Source: Caldilineae bacterium (GTDB lineage Bacteria > Chloroflexota > Anaerolineae > DUEN01). Taken from it: 48,289 bases of DNA. Location: positions 1 to 48,289 of the forward strand of contig DUEN01000023.1 of assembly GCA_011176545.1 (NCBI GenBank), read 5' to 3'. How positions within the stretch are numbered: the first letter of the stretch is position 1; every line of letters starts with the position of its first letter. A program made the translations under genes and the position numbers. The notes beneath the pieces are model-generated. The model was not told the DNA's origin. It worked only from the letters and a program-made list of their open reading frames with translations, and searched no databases. Below, piece by piece: positions 25,584-33,314 of this stretch.

Positions 25584-27461
25584 ATGAAGATGCGCCGTCT
25601 TCCACCTGACTACGGGCTCGCGCTCGGGATCGGCGTGGTCAGCCTGATCCTGTACGTGCGCACGGCTGCCCCCTCCGTTGTCGCCCTCTTCGACGACAGC
25701 CTGGAATTTCAGCTCGTCTTGCCAACGCTGGGCATCGCACACCCGACCGGATATCCGCTGTATACCTTGCTCGGATACCTGTTCACGCGATGGCCGTTGG
25801 GGAGCCCCGCCTACAAAGCGAACCTGTTCTCGGCTGTGGCGGGGGCCATGGCCGTCGGCGCTCTGTATCTGGCGGGGCGTGAGCTTTCAGGGCGACGCCT
25901 GGCGGCGATGATAGCGGCTCTGTACGTGGCCGTGATCCCGGTCTGGTGGTCCCAGACCACCGTAGCTGAGGTGTACGCGCTGCATGGGCTGATCCAGGTC
26001 CTGCTCGTGTGGGTGACGTTGCGTTGGGCGCATGGTGTGGGTTCGCTCTGGCCTGTCGGATTACTCCTGGGGCTGGGGCTGGCCCACCATCGGATGATCC
26101 TGTTGCTCGTACCGGCTGTGATGTGGTGGTCGCTGGCGCGGCGCCCTCTCTTGCAGATGATCCGGGTAGCCTGGCGTCCGACTTTGAGGGTGGCCATCGC
26201 GCCCTTGCTGCTGTATCTCTACCTGCCGATACGGGGACGTGCGATCACTTCCCTGGATGGCACCTATCGTAATGACTGGTCCGGGTTCTGGGACTGGGTC
26301 ACGGCCCGCAGCTATACGGTGTTCCTAGCGGAGAACCCGCTCGACGTGCATCGGGATGCCGGGTTCTACCTGGACTTCGTGCGTGATCAGTTGGGATATT
26401 GGGGCCTCGGGCTGGCCCTGCTTGGGCTGTTGGCGCTGATCGCCGGATGGCTGGGCCCGAACCGACGCCAAACGAGGTGGGATGGGGTCGGGCTGGCGCT
26501 CGCCCTGGCGACGACCTACGGGTTCGGTGCGACGTATCAGGTTACCGATGTGGAGGTATTCTTCATCCCCGCCTTCCTGACAACGGGGCTGGCCCTGGCG
26601 GCGGGCGTCGCGACTCTGCAGACGGCGTGGGATCGAATCTGTCTGGGGCGCGGCTGGTCTAAAGCGCGATCCGCCGGGCACGTCGCGTTGGCGCTGCTGT
26701 TGCTGGCGGGTGTTTTCCGGACGGCGGAGGCGCGTTTCCCCGAGATGGACCGGAGCCAGCGGTGGGAGGTGCACGATCTGGGCGTGGATATGCTCAGCCA
26801 GCCCCTGCCCGAGGGCTCGGTCATCGTGGGCATCCTGGGCGAGATGACATTGTGCCACTACATGCAGTTTGCTTACCAGATGCGGCTGGATGTGCAGTGC
26901 GTTCCGGCGGATCGGGAGCCGGATCGCTTCGCCGCGGTGGAGCGGGCGCTGAAGGAAGGGCGGGCCGTGTTCCTCACGCGGCAGCTTCCCGGCGCCGAGC
27001 AGCGATATTCGCTGGGCGCGGTGGGGCCGCTCATCCGCGTGTGGCGCAAGGGGGAGGCCACCTGGGATCCCCTGCCCGGGCGGGCCGATCGGCTCATGGC
27101 CCAGGGCGTGCGTCTGACCGGCTATCTGGTCGAGATGAAGGTGCTCCGATCGGGACGCCTGGTGCGGCTGACGTTGCACTGGCGCGTGGAGGCGCCTATC
27201 GGGGAGCCGTTGAAGGTCTCGGCGCGGCTGGCGACCCCGGCCGATGATAAGGTGGCCATGCGGGACGACGTCCCCGTGCATAATGCCTATCCCGCGACGG
27301 CCTGGCTGGCCGGGGAGACAGTCCAGGACGTATACGACATCCGGGTGCCGCCGTCTGTTCCCGCGGGGACGTATGAGGTCTTGGTGATCCTCTACCGGGC
27401 ATCCGATGGGAGCGAGCTCGGCCGGGCTTCTTTGGGGGAGGTCCGCCTCCCCCCGCCCTGA
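25584..27461 (+). CDS. DUF2723 polytopic membrane protein (GT-C-like glycosyltransferase candidate)
   Basis: The 625-residue protein has about ten membrane helices over residues 10-375, followed by a soluble C-terminal domain of about 240 residues. The N-terminal DUF2723 signature is present: an acidic pair in the first loop (FDDSLEFQL, about 37-45) and AHPTGYPLY (about 52-60). This arrangement resembles GT-C fold protein-O-mannosyltransferases, which use a lipid-linked sugar. No substrate can be assigned. The C-terminal domain looks like an extracytoplasmic beta-sandwich (RLVRLTLHWRVEAPIGE). No ribosome-binding site precedes the ATG, and the promoter abuts it, so the mRNA may be leaderless. 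Confidence 0.85.
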   Translation: MKMRRLPPDYGLALGIGVVSLILYVRTAAPSVVALFDDSLEFQLVLPTLGIAHPTGYPLYTLLGYLFTRWPLGSPAYKANLFSAVAGAMAVGALYLAGRELSGRRLAAMIAALYVAVIPVWWSQTTVAEVYALHGLIQVLLVWVTLRWAHGVGSLWPVGLLLGLGLAHHRMILLLVPAVMWWSLARRPLLQMIRVAWRPTLRVAIAPLLLYLYLPIRGRAITSLDGTYRNDWSGFWDWVTARSYTVFLAENPLDVHRDAGFYLDFVRDQLGYWGLGLALLGLLALIAGWLGPNRRQTRWDGVGLALALATTYGFGATYQVTDVEVFFIPAFLTTGLALAAGVATLQTAWDRICLGRGWSKARSAGHVALALLLLAGVFRTAEARFPEMDRSQRWEVHDLGVDMLSQPLPEGSVIVGILGEMTLCHYMQFAYQMRLDVQCVPADREPDRFAAVERALKEGRAVFLTRQLPGAEQRYSLGAVGPLIRVWRKGEATWDPLPGRADRLMAQGVRLTGYLVEMKVLRSGRLVRLTLHWRVEAPIGEPLKVSARLATPADDKVAMRDDVPVHNAYPATAWLAGETVQDVYDIRVPPSVPAGTYEVLVILYRASDGSELGRASLGEVRLPPP

Positions 27462-27762
27462 GTCATGTGGCGGTCTGAATGTCAGCTCTCCGTCGGTCGA
27501 GCGTCCGGCTGATTCATATCGTCGGCGCGATGGTATGCTGGGCGAAAGGCGGTGTTCCGTAAGGAAGCCCTGAGAGCGTATACCACGAAGTTACCAAGGC
27601 GCTAAGGGAAGTGTCTGAAATGAATTGAGATCTTCAGCAGGCCCTCTACAGAGCGATGAAGCGCTTCTCTCTTGTTTATCTTGGAGGCTTAGTGTCTTGG
27701 TGGTTCCTCTTCGCGCTTCTCAGAGATACTCTGGGTGCCGTTGTGAGGAGGCATGGTCAGTG
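27462..27762 (+). other. Intergenic region upstream of the DUF2207 module
   Basis: About 300 bases hold two inverted partial copies of the dispersed repeat (27583-27620 and 27672-27730) around a short spacer. A weak extended -10-like TGGTATGCT sits at 27531-27539. No coding sequence before the DUF2207 start is supported. Confidence 0.55.
27583..27730. repeat. Inverted pair of dispersed-repeat copies (C and D)
   Basis: Copy C (27583-27620, plus) reads ACCACGAAGTTACCAAGGCG then CTAAGGGAAGTGTCTGAA. Copy D (27672-27730) on the minus strand reads GAAGCGCGAAGAGGAACC, ACCAAGACACTAAGCCTCC, AAGATAA. They point towards each other about 50 bases apart, giving a MITE-like foldback. Confidence 0.6.
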
Positions 27763-29682
27763 ATGCGACGCAATGTTCTGAGATGGATGGGGCTTGTGGC
27801 CGTTCTGCTATTGCTGGCCACGGGGCTGACCCAGGCGCAGAGCAAGACGCTCTACTGGGACCGATGGGACGTGGATATCACCGTGTTCATGGACGGCACG
27901 TTTCGCGTCGTCGAGCGGCAGACGATCGAGTTCACGAGCGGCGTGTTCACCTTCGGGATCCGGGGCATCGATACCCGCCGGCTGGAGCGCATCTCAGATA
28001 TAAAGGTGATGGAAGGGGATCAGGTCTTCCGGGAGGATGCCAGTAGGCAGCCCTGGACCTTCACGACGTACATGGAAGGGAATGAACTGAAGATCAAATG
28101 GTTCTTCCCGCCCACGTCGGACAGCCGTCATACTTACACGATCGCCTATACCGTGCATGGGGGGCTGCGTTATTACCCCGAGGGCGATCAGATCTGGTGG
28201 AAGGCGGTTGTGGCCGATCGTGCGTTCCCTGTGTACAACTCGCGCGTGCTCGTCCAGATCCCGGAGCAGGCCGAGATACAGAACTGGGATGCGTACGGGG
28301 TGTCCGCCACGGCGCAGAAGTTGGACGAGCATACGGTCGTGTTCGAGGCCACGGAGAAGATCCCTCCCGGCCGGGAATTTGAGGTGCGCATCCAGTTCAC
28401 GCCGGGCGTGGTGGCTGGAGAGCCTCAGCCGTGGCAGGCGGAAGCCGACGCCGAGGCGGCCGCACTGGAGCGCCAGGCGGAGTGGGATCGCCGGTGGCGG
28501 CCGGTAGCCAACATCTTTATGATCTCCCTGGGATTGCTGCTCCTGTTGGGCGGGCCGGTCTTGCTGTATCTTCTCTGGTACCTCCGCGGCCGTGACGCCC
28601 CTGTGAAGCTCCCGGCGGACTATCTCATCGATCCGCCATCCGACCTCCCGCCTGGGGTGGCTGGCACGCTCCTGGATGAACGGGCGGACATGGAGGATAT
28701 CATCGCCACTATCGTGGATCTGGCGCGCCGCGGCGTCATCATCATCGAGGAGGTGCACGAGCCTGGGATGTTGGGCATCGGCTCCCGGACCGATTTCATC
28801 TATCGATTGGTGGGGTCCACGGAGGGCCTGCGGCCGTTTGAGGAGACGCTCATTAACGCCATCTTCGGCCGCAGGAAGGAGCGGCGATTATCGGAGTTGA
28901 AGAACAGGTTCTATCGGAAGATCCCCGGTATCCAGCGTCAGCTCTATGAGGAGGTGGTGAAAGCTGGCTACTTTAAGGCCAGTCCCGAACGCACGCGGGG
29001 GATATATGTGGGATTGGGCATCGCCGGGCTGATCCTGACCGGCGTCCTCGGCGTCTGTTCTCTGGCGGCCCTCTCAACTTACACGGATTTCGCCTACTGC
29101 CCATCCGTCGGCTTGGGGGCCATCTTCATAGGGTTGATCGTATTGGCCCGGGCTATGCCGCGAAAGACCCCGGAGGGCTCGGAGGCGGCTGCTCGATGGC
29201 GGGCCTTCCGACGCTATTTGGAGAACATCGAGAAATACACGAACCTGGAGGAGGCGAAGGAGATCTTCGAGCGATACTTGCCTTATGCCATCGCCTTTGG
29301 CGTAGAGAAGGAATACGTGCGTAAGTTCGCCGCGGTGGGCGCGCCGGCCCCCTCGTGGTACATGCCCTACCCGACGGGGCGGCCATACATCCGACCTGGA
29401 CACGCGTCAGGTGGGGGGCGAGCCCCTGGCCACGCGTCAGGGGCCCCAGCTTCCGAGGGAGAGGGCGGCATGCCGTCGCTAGAGGGGATGACGACTCAGA
29501 CCTTCGGCGGCCTGGAGGCCATGACCGACGGGCTATTCACCATGTTGAATTCAGCCTCCTCCACGTTCAGCAGCCGGCCGTCCTCATCGGGAAGCCGGGG
29601 CGGGTTCGGCGGAGGCGGCTGGAGCGGTGGCAGCTCCAGCGGAGGCGGTGGCAGCGGCGGCGGCTCAGCAGGGTTCGGATGA
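27763..29682 (+). CDS. DUF2207 membrane protein with Gly/Ser-rich tail
   Basis: The 639-residue protein begins with a signal peptide (about 1-27, ending LTQAQS). An extracytoplasmic beta-rich DUF2207 domain spans about 30-225, with FRVVERQTIEF and FTFGIRGID. A membrane helix lies near 249-275, with a cytoplasmic segment to 410, two more helices (about 412-466) and a helical domain with RAFRRYLENIEKY and EEAKEIFERYLPYAIAFGVE, typical of the family. The last 35 residues are almost all Gly and Ser. The function of DUF2207 is unknown. A GTG at 27760 is an equally good start (AGGAGG eight bases before). It leads a four-gene module ending in an SPFH protein. Confidence 0.88.
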   Translation: MRRNVLRWMGLVAVLLLLATGLTQAQSKTLYWDRWDVDITVFMDGTFRVVERQTIEFTSGVFTFGIRGIDTRRLERISDIKVMEGDQVFREDASRQPWTFTTYMEGNELKIKWFFPPTSDSRHTYTIAYTVHGGLRYYPEGDQIWWKAVVADRAFPVYNSRVLVQIPEQAEIQNWDAYGVSATAQKLDEHTVVFEATEKIPPGREFEVRIQFTPGVVAGEPQPWQAEADAEAAALERQAEWDRRWRPVANIFMISLGLLLLLGGPVLLYLLWYLRGRDAPVKLPADYLIDPPSDLPPGVAGTLLDERADMEDIIATIVDLARRGVIIIEEVHEPGMLGIGSRTDFIYRLVGSTEGLRPFEETLINAIFGRRKERRLSELKNRFYRKIPGIQRQLYEEVVKAGYFKASPERTRGIYVGLGIAGLILTGVLGVCSLAALSTYTDFAYCPSVGLGAIFIGLIVLARAMPRKTPEGSEAAARWRAFRRYLENIEKYTNLEEAKEIFERYLPYAIAFGVEKEYVRKFAAVGAPAPSWYMPYPTGRPYIRPGHASGGGRAPGHASGAPASEGEGGMPSLEGMTTQTFGGLEAMTDGLFTMLNSASSTFSSRPSSSGSRGGFGGGGWSGGSSSGGGGSGGGSAGFG

Positions 29683-29716
29683 TCTGGTCACATGACGGAA
29701 ATCGCTGGAGGAAGAT

Positions 29717-30241
29717 ATGGTAGGTGCGGGCCGGATCACGGGCATCATCATCGCGATCGCTGGCATCTTCTTGTGCCTGGCTGCAGGAGCCTTCCTCGCC
29801 TCAGGCGTGCTCACGGATCGATTGACGATCTCGGCCGCGCTCCTGGGGGTGGTGATGATCCTACCCGTGGTGCTCATCCTGGTAGGCGTGGGGAGCTATG
29901 TGGCCATCCGCGGGAGACAGGAGGCCAGAGAGTTCGCGGAGGTGGAGAAAGAAAAGCAGGTGCTCAACATGGTCCTGACCCAGGGACAGGTGCGTATCTC
30001 CGATATCGCGCTGGAGATGAACGTCTCTCGCGATCAGGTGGAGGCGTGGGTACGGGATCTGGTCGGCAAGGGACTCTTCAGCGGCGCGGTGAACTGGAAG
30101 GATGGCATCCTGTATTCCCGGGAGGCCAGCCAGCTTAGAGCCGACCAGAGGTGCCCTAATTGTGGCGGGCAGCTTGAACTGGTGGGCAAGGGGGTGATCG
30201 AGTGTCCATACTGTGGCGCTCAAGTGTTCCTGTCCACCTGA
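29717..30241 (+). CDS. Membrane-anchored winged-helix protein with C-terminal zinc ribbon
   Basis: The 174-residue protein starts with two hydrophobic helices (about 7-30 and 38-65, ending SYVAIRGR). A basic/acidic linker and a winged-helix-like domain follow at about 78-135 (VRISDIALEMNVSRDQVEAWVRDLVGKGLFSG). The end is a zinc ribbon with CPNC (146-149) and CPYC (163-166). No named family is recognised as a whole. The protein would sit in the membrane with DNA- or protein-binding domains in the cytoplasm. GGAGGAAGAT precedes the ATG, 34 bases after the DUF2207 stop, so both belong to one operon. Confidence 0.85.
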   Translation: MVGAGRITGIIIAIAGIFLCLAAGAFLASGVLTDRLTISAALLGVVMILPVVLILVGVGSYVAIRGRQEAREFAEVEKEKQVLNMVLTQGQVRISDIALEMNVSRDQVEAWVRDLVGKGLFSGAVNWKDGILYSREASQLRADQRCPNCGGQLELVGKGVIECPYCGAQVFLST

Positions 30242-30551
30242 GCAAGATTCGTCGTCATGCTCCTGCGGGGCACTATGAAGTGATGAAAGTGCACGGGTGG
30301 CATGGTCCGTTCTTCGTCTTTCGTCGCATTTTTAGACCAGGTGGTAGCACTGCATTCAACCGTGGAGGGCATGTGGGGCGGGTTTCTTACCCGTCATCTT
30401 GTGGCCGGTATGGAAACCGGCCCTGCATATCGTGTTCTTCACCATGCAGATATGGCACTCTGGCAACAACCACGGTTAAGTGTGGAGCTACCGACCAGGT
30501 GCCCCCCTGAATTCGGCAGAAGATACCGGGGGAGAGGTGGAGGTTTAAGAG
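30242..30551 (+). other. Intergenic region inside the DUF2207/SPFH module
   Basis: The 310 bases show two small hairpins: GGGCGGGT/ACCCGTC around 30377-30394, and GGCCGGT (30403-30409) with ACCGGCC (30416-30422). No T-run follows either, so read-through into the coiled-coil gene is likely. No gene is evident. Confidence 0.5.
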
Positions 30552-31076
30552 ATGGATTTGATGGATCGTATGAAATCACAGATGAGCGCGGTCGAGCGCG
30601 CCCTGGCGGGCCTGCCGGGCATCGAGGGATACAAAGAGAAGGAGCTCCGCCGTGAGGCCGACCGTCGGGTACGCGAGACCCTGGCACAGTTACTGGAGGA
30701 TCAGCGCGCCCGCCTGACTGGGATACAGCTCGACCTGCTGGGGAGCGGCGGCTTGGATTGGATGGACGACCTGGAACGAGCCATCGGTAAGCTGCAGCTC
30801 CTCATCGATCGGGTGAGGTCGGCGACCTACGGTTATGCTGGGTTCTTCGATGCGAACAAAGTGCGGGAGGCCGAGCTGGAGGCGTTGATCCAGTTCGATC
30901 GCGGGATGATCCAGCGCGTCGATGAGCTACGGGAGAAGATCGACGCGGTTGAGCAGGCGGTGATGGACCAGGAGCACATCGAGACAGCCGTTCGCGATCT
31001 GGTTCGTCTGCTCTCCGAGTTGAACCAGCAATGGCGTCATCGCCGTGAGGTCATGCAGAGCGTCGTGATAGGATAA
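30552..31076 (+). CDS. Coiled-coil protein of the SPFH module
   Basis: The 174-residue protein has no recognised family. It is almost entirely helical and charged, with heptad-like stretches at about 1-55 (MSAVERALAGLPG, KEKELRREADRRVRETLAQLLE), 70-95 (DDLERAIGKLQLLIDRV) and 115-165 (LEALIQFDRGMIQRVDELREKIDAVEQAV). The motif RSATYGYAGFFD in the middle is a break that may be a functional loop. It lacks signal peptide and membrane helices. It lies 82 bases upstream of the SPFH gene and may be the partner that binds it, as PspA-type coiled coils do with YdjI. That is inference. GGAGAGGTGGAGG precedes the ATG. Confidence 0.75.
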   Translation: MDLMDRMKSQMSAVERALAGLPGIEGYKEKELRREADRRVRETLAQLLEDQRARLTGIQLDLLGSGGLDWMDDLERAIGKLQLLIDRVRSATYGYAGFFDANKVREAELEALIQFDRGMIQRVDELREKIDAVEQAVMDQEHIETAVRDLVRLLSELNQQWRHRREVMQSVVIG

Positions 31077-31158
31077 TAGAAGGCGTATCCTCAGACCGTG
31101 TGGAAGCCCACGCGGGTAAGGGATGCGATAGATGAGAGGGAAGAAAGGAGGCGGTAAT

Positions 31159-32223
31159 ATGCCGAGGATCTTTGATGTCATCGAAGCCCCCGATCAGCGA
31201 GAGCGTGACATCGTCGTACGCGTGCCCGAGGTCGGCGCCGGGGACTTCCGCATCGGGTCTCAGGTCATCGTGCGGGAGAATCAGACGGCCGTCTTTTACC
31301 GGGATGGCAAGGCGCTGGATGTCTTCGGCCCGGGACGCCACACTATCACCACGGCCAACATCCCCTTGCTCATCAACCTGCTGGGACAGGCCTTCGACGG
31401 TCGCAGCCCCTTCACGGCCGAGGTCTACTTCGTCAACATGCGGGAGTTCCTAGACATGAAGTGGGGCACGCCAGCGCCCATAGCCCTGCGCGATCCTGAT
31501 CTGGGGCTGGTGCGCCTGCGCGCCTTCGGCACATACTCGATGCAGGTGAGCGATCCGCAGCTATTCGTGACCAAGATCGTGGGCACCCAGGGGATCTATC
31601 AGACCAGCCAGATCGAGGACTTCCTACGTAGCGTCATCGTCTCCAATCTGACCGACCTGCTGGGGGAGACTGGTAAGGGATTGTTCGATCTGCCCGCGTA
31701 CTTCGATGAGATGGGGGCCGCGGTTAAGGCGAAGATCCAGGACGCCTTTGAACAGTTGGGGCTTACCCTGAAGCAGTTCTACGTAAGCTCCATCAGTCCT
31801 ACGGAGGAGACGGCGAGAGCGATCGATGAGCGGGCTAGCATGGGGGCCATAGGCAACATGCAAACGTATCTCCAGTTCCAGGCCGCCCGGGCGATGCGCG
31901 ATGCCGCTGCCGGCGAGGGCGGTGGCGGCATGGCTGGCGCCGGGATGGGATTGGGCGCGGGCGTCGGCCTGGGAGCCGCCATGGCGCAGGCCATCACGCA
32001 GGCGCTGAGTCAGCCGACGCGGCAACAGCTGGAGCAACAGGCGCAGCAGGGGGCGCCAAGCAGCGTGCCGGAGGTGATGACCCCGGCCGAGGCCGCCGCC
32101 TACCTGCGCGTGTCCGAGGAGGACGTCATAGCTCTGATCGAGAGTGGGGAGCTTAAAGCCCGCCGCATCGGGAACCAGATCCGTATCAGCAAGGCCGTCA
32201 TCGATGAGTTCCTCAAAGGATAA
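31159..32223 (+). CDS. SPFH (YdjI-like) protein fused to an excisionase-type helix-turn-helix
   Basis: The 354-residue protein starts at the ATG after AGGAGGCGGTAAT. An SPFH/Band-7 domain of the YdjI type spans about 10-225 (VRVPEVGAGDFRIGSQVIVRE, FGPGRHTITTANIP, FGTYSMQVSDPQLF). A glycine/alanine-rich hinge follows (about 240-280). The C-terminal 50 residues form an excisionase-family MerR-like HTH (MTPAEAAAYLRVSEEDVIAL, then GELKARRIGNQIRI). YdjI homologues usually end in a zinc ribbon, so replacement by a DNA-binding domain is notable. It probably oligomerises at the membrane. The fusion suggests a link to transcription. Confidence 0.88.
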   Translation: MPRIFDVIEAPDQRERDIVVRVPEVGAGDFRIGSQVIVRENQTAVFYRDGKALDVFGPGRHTITTANIPLLINLLGQAFDGRSPFTAEVYFVNMREFLDMKWGTPAPIALRDPDLGLVRLRAFGTYSMQVSDPQLFVTKIVGTQGIYQTSQIEDFLRSVIVSNLTDLLGETGKGLFDLPAYFDEMGAAVKAKIQDAFEQLGLTLKQFYVSSISPTEETARAIDERASMGAIGNMQTYLQFQAARAMRDAAAGEGGGGMAGAGMGLGAGVGLGAAMAQAITQALSQPTRQQLEQQAQQGAPSSVPEVMTPAEAAAYLRVSEEDVIALIESGELKARRIGNQIRISKAVIDEFLKG

Positions 32224-32259
32224 AGGGTACGCTCATATAGGCAGCACAATTCTCTCGTA

Positions 32260-32281
32260 GGGGCGCACGGCCGTGCGCCCC
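32260..32281. repeat. Perfect 22-bp palindrome of the GTAGGGGCG hairpin family
   Basis: GGGGCGCACGG (32260-32270) is followed immediately by its reverse complement CCGTGCGCCCC (32271-32281), preceded by GTA. It is related to the hairpins at 9071 and 38378. Confidence 0.7.
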
Positions 32282-32286
32282 ATAAG

Positions 32287-32304
32287 GGCGAGGCATGCCT
32301 CGCC
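32287..32304. repeat. Perfect 18-bp palindrome
   Basis: GGCGAGGCATGCCTCGCC reads identically on both strands. It lies six bases after the 22-bp palindrome and just before the terminator of the SPFH module. Confidence 0.65.
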
Positions 32305-32322
32305 TCTACTTTCCAGGGGCAG

Positions 32323-32354
32323 AACCCCGGCTTCTCGAAGAAGCCGGGGTTTTG
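32323..32354 (+). terminator. Strong rho-independent terminator after the SPFH module
   Basis: AACCCCGGCTTC (32323-32334) pairs perfectly with GAAGCCGGGGTT (32340-32351) around the loop TCGAA and is followed by T residues. It separates the SPFH module from the AsnC-type gene. Confidence 0.85.
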
Positions 32355-32378
32355 ATTACTTGCGCCATCGCCCTGGTC

Positions 32379-32387
32379 TGGTATTAT
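32379..32387 (+). promoter_or_regulatory. Extended -10 promoter of the AsnC-type gene
   Basis: TGGTATTAT is an extended -10 element, and TTGCGC (32360-32365) lies 16 bases upstream of the hexamer. The leader to the ATG at 32442 is about 48 bases. Confidence 0.55.
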
Positions 32388-32441
32388 AGAGATGATACCG
32401 ATAACGGGCTCCGTTGGAACGCTGATGGGAGAGGGAGGCTG

Positions 32442-32720
32442 ATGGTCACTGCGATTTCTCTATTGACCGTGGAACGGGATAAGGTGAACGACGTCGCGGA
32501 GCAGCTCGCGGACATGAAAGGGGTCAGTGAGGTGTATTCCGTCGCGGGCCGGTATGACCTGGCCGTGATCATCCGGGTCAAGGATAACGATGACCTGGCC
32601 GAGCTGGTGACCGAGCACATCCGGAGTGTGCCGGGGATCATCAAGTCGGAGACATTGATCGCGTTTCGCGTGTACTCTCGTCACGACCTGGAAAGTATGT
32701 TTGCCATCGGAATGGAGTAA
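32442..32720 (+). CDS. Stand-alone Lrp/AsnC ligand-binding (RAM) domain protein
   Basis: The 92-residue protein consists only of an AsnC-type effector domain: MVTAISLLTVERDKVNDVAE, GVSEVYSVAGRYDLAVIIRV, VPGIIKSETLIAFRVYSRH. The DNA-binding HTH of full Lrp proteins is missing, and no upstream HTH exon or frame is present. Such small proteins form decamer-like rings that bind amino acids and may modulate a separate partner. A strong GGGAGG lies before the ATG. It is the first gene of a likely unit with the nitroreductase (64-70 bases later). Confidence 0.88.
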   Translation: MVTAISLLTVERDKVNDVAEQLADMKGVSEVYSVAGRYDLAVIIRVKDNDDLAELVTEHIRSVPGIIKSETLIAFRVYSRHDLESMFAIGME

Positions 32721-32790
32721 AGGCGGGACGAAGTGGCGTCCCGTTGGATCAACAGGTTATCCCGAACAACTTCCCCGGAGGTGAATGCTG

Positions 32791-33294
32791 ATGGACGAGC
32801 GTCTACGTTTCATCTTCGCCCGACGCAGCATCCGTGAGTTCACCTCGGAGCCGGTGAGCGACGAGGACGTGCAGGCGCTCCTGGAGGCCGCGATGGCAGC
32901 TCCGTCGGCCCGAAACGAGAAGCCGTGGCATTTCATCGTCGTGCGCGATCCCGAGACGATCGCGCAGTTGGCGAAGACGCATCGATTCGCGAGCCCGGTG
33001 GGCCGCGCGCCGCTATGTATCGCCGTGTGCGGCGATCCATCCGAGTCGGAGTACTGGGTGCAGGACACCAGCGCGGCGACCGAGAACATCCTGTTGGCCG
33101 CCGCAGCGTTGGGTTTGGGGACGGTATGGATCGGCGTGCATCCGAAGCCGGAGCGTGAGGCGCACGTGCGCCAGGTCTTAGGCATCCCGGAGGGGATCAC
33201 GCCTTTGAACCTGATAGCGGTCGGCCATCCTGCAGAGGAGAAGCCGCCGCGTACCCAGTTCGACGCCTCCCGTGTCCATTATGAGAGGTTCTGA
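32791..33294 (+). CDS. Nitroreductase family FMN oxidoreductase
   Basis: The 167-residue protein has the compact nitroreductase fold: RRSIREFTSEPVSDEDVQALLEAA at the start (FMN phosphate contacts RRSIR), then APSARNEKPW. A later block, DTSAATENILLAAAALGLGT, is typical of the subgroup that includes iodotyrosine deiodinase-like and F420-like enzymes. The reaction is reduction of an unknown nitro, quinone or flavin-like substrate with NAD(P)H. The ATG at 32791 is nine bases after GGAGG; an ATG at 32785 is only three bases away. The SerK-like gene follows after 20 bases. Confidence 0.9.
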   Translation: MDERLRFIFARRSIREFTSEPVSDEDVQALLEAAMAAPSARNEKPWHFIVVRDPETIAQLAKTHRFASPVGRAPLCIAVCGDPSESEYWVQDTSAATENILLAAAALGLGTVWIGVHPKPEREAHVRQVLGIPEGITPLNLIAVGHPAEEKPPRTQFDASRVHYERF

Positions 33295-33314
33295 TCCGCC
33301 TCATCGCGAAGCGT

